Shown one piece after another: positions 4,435 to 6,530 of a stretch of 6,530 bases of DNA (its first letter is position 1; each line of letters starts with the position of its first letter). Where the stretch lies: contig DNHK01000243.1 in assembly GCA_003485905.1 (NCBI GenBank), forward strand, positions 1 to 6,530, in the 5' to 3' direction. A program made the translations under genes and the position numbers. The notes beneath the pieces are model-generated. The model searched no databases. It was not told the DNA's origin and worked only from the letters and a program-made list of their open reading frames with translations. The stretch is from Gammaproteobacteria bacterium. GTDB lineage: Bacteria > Pseudomonadota > Gammaproteobacteria > Arenicellales > Arenicellaceae.

Positions 4435-5838
4435 ATGTCAAAAATGACGCCAGAAGAAGCAAAGTTTTTAGCGGCTAAGGCCCAATCAGCAGCGATAAAA
4501 AATAAAATACTAGATCCGGAAGAGGCCCAATTTATTGATGGGGGGCCGATCGATGAAAAAGGATTGCCAATTGATGCCAAGAATTATGGCGATCAAATTG
4601 ACGACCCTTACTTGAAGACCAATTCGAACCCCCTTTTTGGTGGGTTTATGGGAAGTCGAGTGAGTCGGCGATCTGTCCTTCAAACGGGTGCTGCTTTGGC
4701 AGGCGCAGGCTTGACAGGACTTCCAGCATTCGCAAAGAAGAAATTCGACCCCGTCGTCAATATTTGTTACATACCGATAACCGACGCTGCAGCGCTCTTG
4801 GTTGCTCACGAGCTCGGTTTCTTCAAGGACGAGGGCATCGACTCCAAACGCCCAACCCTGATCAGAGGATGGTCACCTCTCGTGGAGGCTTTTTCGGCTC
4901 ACAAATTTAACCTCACCCATATGCTTATCCCGATCCCCATCTGGATGAGATATAACAATAACTATCCGGTCAAGGTGACCGCTTGGGATCATACCAACGG
5001 CTCAGCCATCGTGGTGAACGACGATATCAAGACCCCAGCCGATTTCGGCGGCAAGCAGTTCGCGGTGCCTTACTGGTATTCGATGCACAACATCGTGTCA
5101 CAAAAGATTATGAAGGCGGCTGGAATTACGCCGGTCATCCGTGCACAGGATGCTGCGTTGGCGCCAAATGAATGCAACCTTCAGGTCCTTGCACCACCCG
5201 ATATGCCTCCTGCACTAGCCGCTAATAAGATTGATGGTTATTGTGTCGCTGAGCCATTTAACGCCCTTGGCGAGATTAAAGCGGGCGGGAAAGTTTTAAG
5301 GTTCACCGGCGACGTATGGAAAGGTCATCCTTGTTGTGTTGTCGTAATGCATGAAGATGATTGCATGGATCCCGAACATGCCGCGTGGGCGCAAGGTGTC
5401 CATAACGCGATCGTGAAAGCTCAGTTGTATACCGGGGCTAATCGTAAGGAAATTGCTCAAATGCTGTCTCGGGATGGTAAAAAATACTATCCTTTCCCGA
5501 GTAAGGTCGTGGAGCGCGCAATGATGTTCTATGATCCCGCTTACTACAACAATCCCAACGCTATCCAGCATGTGGATTGGGGTCAGAACCGGATTGATTT
5601 CCAAGCCTGGCCTTATCCATCGGCAACCCGCATGGTCGTTAACGATCTCAAAAACGAGACCTTAGTGACGGGAGATCGCACTTTCTTGGATACTTTAGAT
5701 CCAGAATTTGTTGTGGATGACTTGGTCAATTATGACTTCGTTAAAAAATCTCTAATGGCAAATCCAACATGGAAAGACGATCCTAGCGTGCCGAAGAGTG
5801 ACAATCCTTTTGAGCGTGAAGAGATCCTGGAAATATAA
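4435..5838 (+). CDS. NrtA/CmpA-type ABC transporter substrate-binding protein with Tat signal
   Basis: The product has 467 residues. Residues 1-72 form an unusual hydrophilic extension with a repeated Pro-Glu-Glu-Ala-x-Phe motif (6-11 and 28-33). A twin-arginine signal follows: Ser-Arg-Arg-Ser-Val-Leu at 77-82, a hydrophobic Ala/Gly stretch at 84-97, and an AFA site near 98-100. The mature part begins like nitrate/sulfonate/bicarbonate-binding proteins (VNICYIPITDAAALLVAHELGFFKDEG). It also has ADFGGKQFAVP near 202-211 and LAANKIDGYCVAEPFNALGE at 261-280, a strong NrtA/CmpA/CynA-like block. The protein should act in the periplasm as the capture component of an anion ABC importer. The ligand is unknown; thiocyanate, cyanate or bicarbonate would suit the location. 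Permease and ATPase genes are not visible. Codons in about 4750-5110 end in C more often than in the flanking genes. A hairpin follows the stop. Confidence 0.85.
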   Translation: MSKMTPEEAKFLAAKAQSAAIKNKILDPEEAQFIDGGPIDEKGLPIDAKNYGDQIDDPYLKTNSNPLFGGFMGSRVSRRSVLQTGAALAGAGLTGLPAFAKKKFDPVVNICYIPITDAAALLVAHELGFFKDEGIDSKRPTLIRGWSPLVEAFSAHKFNLTHMLIPIPIWMRYNNNYPVKVTAWDHTNGSAIVVNDDIKTPADFGGKQFAVPYWYSMHNIVSQKIMKAAGITPVIRAQDAALAPNECNLQVLAPPDMPPALAANKIDGYCVAEPFNALGEIKAGGKVLRFTGDVWKGHPCCVVVMHEDDCMDPEHAAWAQGVHNAIVKAQLYTGANRKEIAQMLSRDGKKYYPFPSKVVERAMMFYDPAYYNNPNAIQHVDWGQNRIDFQAWPYPSATRMVVNDLKNETLVTGDRTFLDTLDPEFVVDDLVNYDFVKKSLMANPTWKDDPSVPKSDNPFEREEILEI

Positions 5839-5851
5839 AAATCAGGCTAAC

Positions 5852-5882
5852 TAACCTCGCCCCTCGAGCAGGGGCGAGGTTA
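5852..5882 (+). terminator. Strong 13-bp hairpin between the binding-protein gene and cbtB
   Basis: TAACCTCGCCCCT (5852-5864) pairs perfectly with 5870-5882 around a five-base CGAGC loop. It starts 14 bp after the stop codon. No T-run follows on the + strand, so it is not a classic Rho-independent terminator. It may be a partial terminator or a 3'-end stabiliser that lowers cbtBA expression relative to the binding protein. Confidence 0.7.
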
Positions 5883-5911
5883 ATAACTAAACAAAATATT
5901 AGGAAATATTT

Positions 5912-6106
5912 ATGTCAAATACTGTAACTGAGAATACTGGTGATGTCGTCCAGGCAACCCCGTTACTGGCCAGTAAAGGGCTACATCTGTTTTGTGCGCT
6001 TGCGCTTGGGGCAACGGTGTTGTTTGCGGCGGGATTTGCGCAGTCGTCTAGCGTACATAATGCTGCCCATGATATGCGGCACTCTCAAGGGTTTCCTTGC
6101 CACTAA
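5912..6106 (+). CDS. cbtB: CbtB family cobalt transporter subunit
   Basis: This 64-residue protein has one predicted membrane helix (about 24-45) and the characteristic C-terminal histidine pattern SVHNAAHDMRHSQGFPCH, with His at 49, 53, 57 and 64 and Cys63. This matches CbtB, the small subunit of a predicted cobalt importer usually found beside cbtA and often under cobalamin control. The ATG at 5912 has AGGAA at 5901-5905 as its ribosome site. cbtA begins 41 bp downstream. In this setting the likely job is supplying cobalt to the SCNase rather than to cobalamin synthesis; no cobalamin gene or B12 riboswitch fits into the 73-bp gap upstream. The His/Cys tail probably binds cobalt at the membrane face (inference). 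Confidence 0.9.
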   Translation: MSNTVTENTGDVVQATPLLASKGLHLFCALALGATVLFAAGFAQSSSVHNAAHDMRHSQGFPCH

Positions 6107-6147
6107 CGCTCGGCTTTTAAACGACGGGCAAGTTTAGGAACGTTCAA

Positions 6148-6530
6148 ATGCTGTTTAGGCGTCTCGTTATTATTTCACTTTTAGCGGGGTTGGTTGGAGG
6201 CTTTGTTCTCAGCCTGTCTCAACAGTGGCAGGTGCTCCCCATTATTTTCGCGGCGGAGGGGGACGAAAGTTCTAAAGCTGCAGAGGTTTCAACGGAGTTA
6301 GCGTCCGAGTCGCATGGGGATCATGATCATGGCGGCGATTGGTCACCCGAAGATGGACTCGAACGGACTTTGTTTACGGTTTTATCGAACGTTTTGACTG
6401 CTATTGGTTTTTCTTTGGTATTAGTAACGCTGATCGCAATTTCGTCGATTTACTTTAATAAAGAAATCGGTACCCTTTCGGGCCTGTTTTGGGGGCTCGG
6501 CGGCTTTATAGCGGTTTTTGCTTCACCTTC
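6148..6530 (+). CDS. cbtA: CbtA family cobalt transporter subunit (3' truncated by window edge)
   Basis: The ATG at 6148 follows TAGGAA at 6135-6140. The first 127 residues are visible and the frame is open to the window end; family members are usually around 230-260 residues. Helix one (about 6-24) leads into the SQQWQVLPIIFAAE segment. An acidic loop carries His56-Gly-Asp-His59-Asp-His61, followed by WSPEDGLERTLFTVLSNVLTAIGF, a hallmark of CbtA. Second and third membrane helices lie at about 79-101 and 108-125. The His-rich loop is a likely cobalt-binding site. With CbtB it forms a predicted cobalt uptake system; the mechanism is not established in detail. Only the amino-terminal half can be assessed here. 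Confidence 0.92.
   Translation, partial: MLFRRLVIISLLAGLVGGFVLSLSQQWQVLPIIFAAEGDESSKAAEVSTELASESHGDHDHGGDWSPEDGLERTLFTVLSNVLTAIGFSLVLVTLIAISSIYFNKEIGTLSGLFWGLGGFIAVFASP

Noticed and set aside
5839..5911. Cobalamin riboswitch before cbtB
   Set aside because: The gap is only 73 bp, much of it the simple hairpin, and no B12-box-like sequence is seen.
1..6530. tRNA, rRNA, insertion sequences or transposase genes
   Set aside because: No cloverleaf-like sequence, rRNA segment, transposase frame or terminal inverted repeats could be found by reading either strand.

Overview
The window carries an almost complete thiocyanate hydrolase (SCNase) locus with its cobalt-supply genes, flanked upstream by unrelated housekeeping-type genes. 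All real genes are on the + strand. Base composition is moderate to AT-rich, with very AT-rich spacers. The protein styles (MocA-like transferase, PhzF, DUF1289, scn and cbt genes) suggest a proteobacterium, most likely a thiocyanate-using, sulfur-oxidising gammaproteobacterium. The taxon is inference; no marker gene is present.

Region 1 (1-2018) holds four genes: the 3' end of a MobA/MocA-like nucleotidyltransferase, a PhzF-family isomerase/epimerase, an unrecognised 150-residue protein, and a small cysteine-rich DUF1289 protein. The last three lie close together and may be co-transcribed. Nothing links them to thiocyanate.

Region 2 (2019-2219) is an AT-rich spacer with an 8-bp tandem repeat. 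It probably contains the scn promoter.

Region 3 (2220-4172) is scnB-scnA-scnC plus a P15K-like activator. The scnB and scnA products correspond to the N- and C-terminal halves of a nitrile hydratase beta subunit. scnC corresponds to the alpha subunit and has the cobalt-type claw Cys-Thr-Leu-Cys-Ser-Cys. The separately encoded beta halves, the B-A-C order, the subunit lengths and the His-Asp-rich ScnC N-terminus all identify SCNase rather than nitrile hydratase. The expected reaction is SCN- plus water to carbonyl sulfide and ammonia.

Region 4 (4173-4434) is a 262-bp AT-rich spacer. It has several short direct repeats, a 15-bp inverted repeat and an orphan Shine-Dalgarno-like sequence.

Region 5 (4435-6530) encodes an NrtA/CmpA-type ABC substrate-binding protein with an unusually long extension before its twin-arginine signal. 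A strong 13-bp hairpin follows, then cbtB and the 5' part of cbtA, a predicted cobalt transporter pair. No permease or ATPase for the binding protein is visible.

Working model (inference): CbtAB imports cobalt, the P15K-like protein helps load it into ScnC, ScnBAC hydrolyses thiocyanate, and the binding protein captures an anion related to the pathway, such as thiocyanate, cyanate or bicarbonate.
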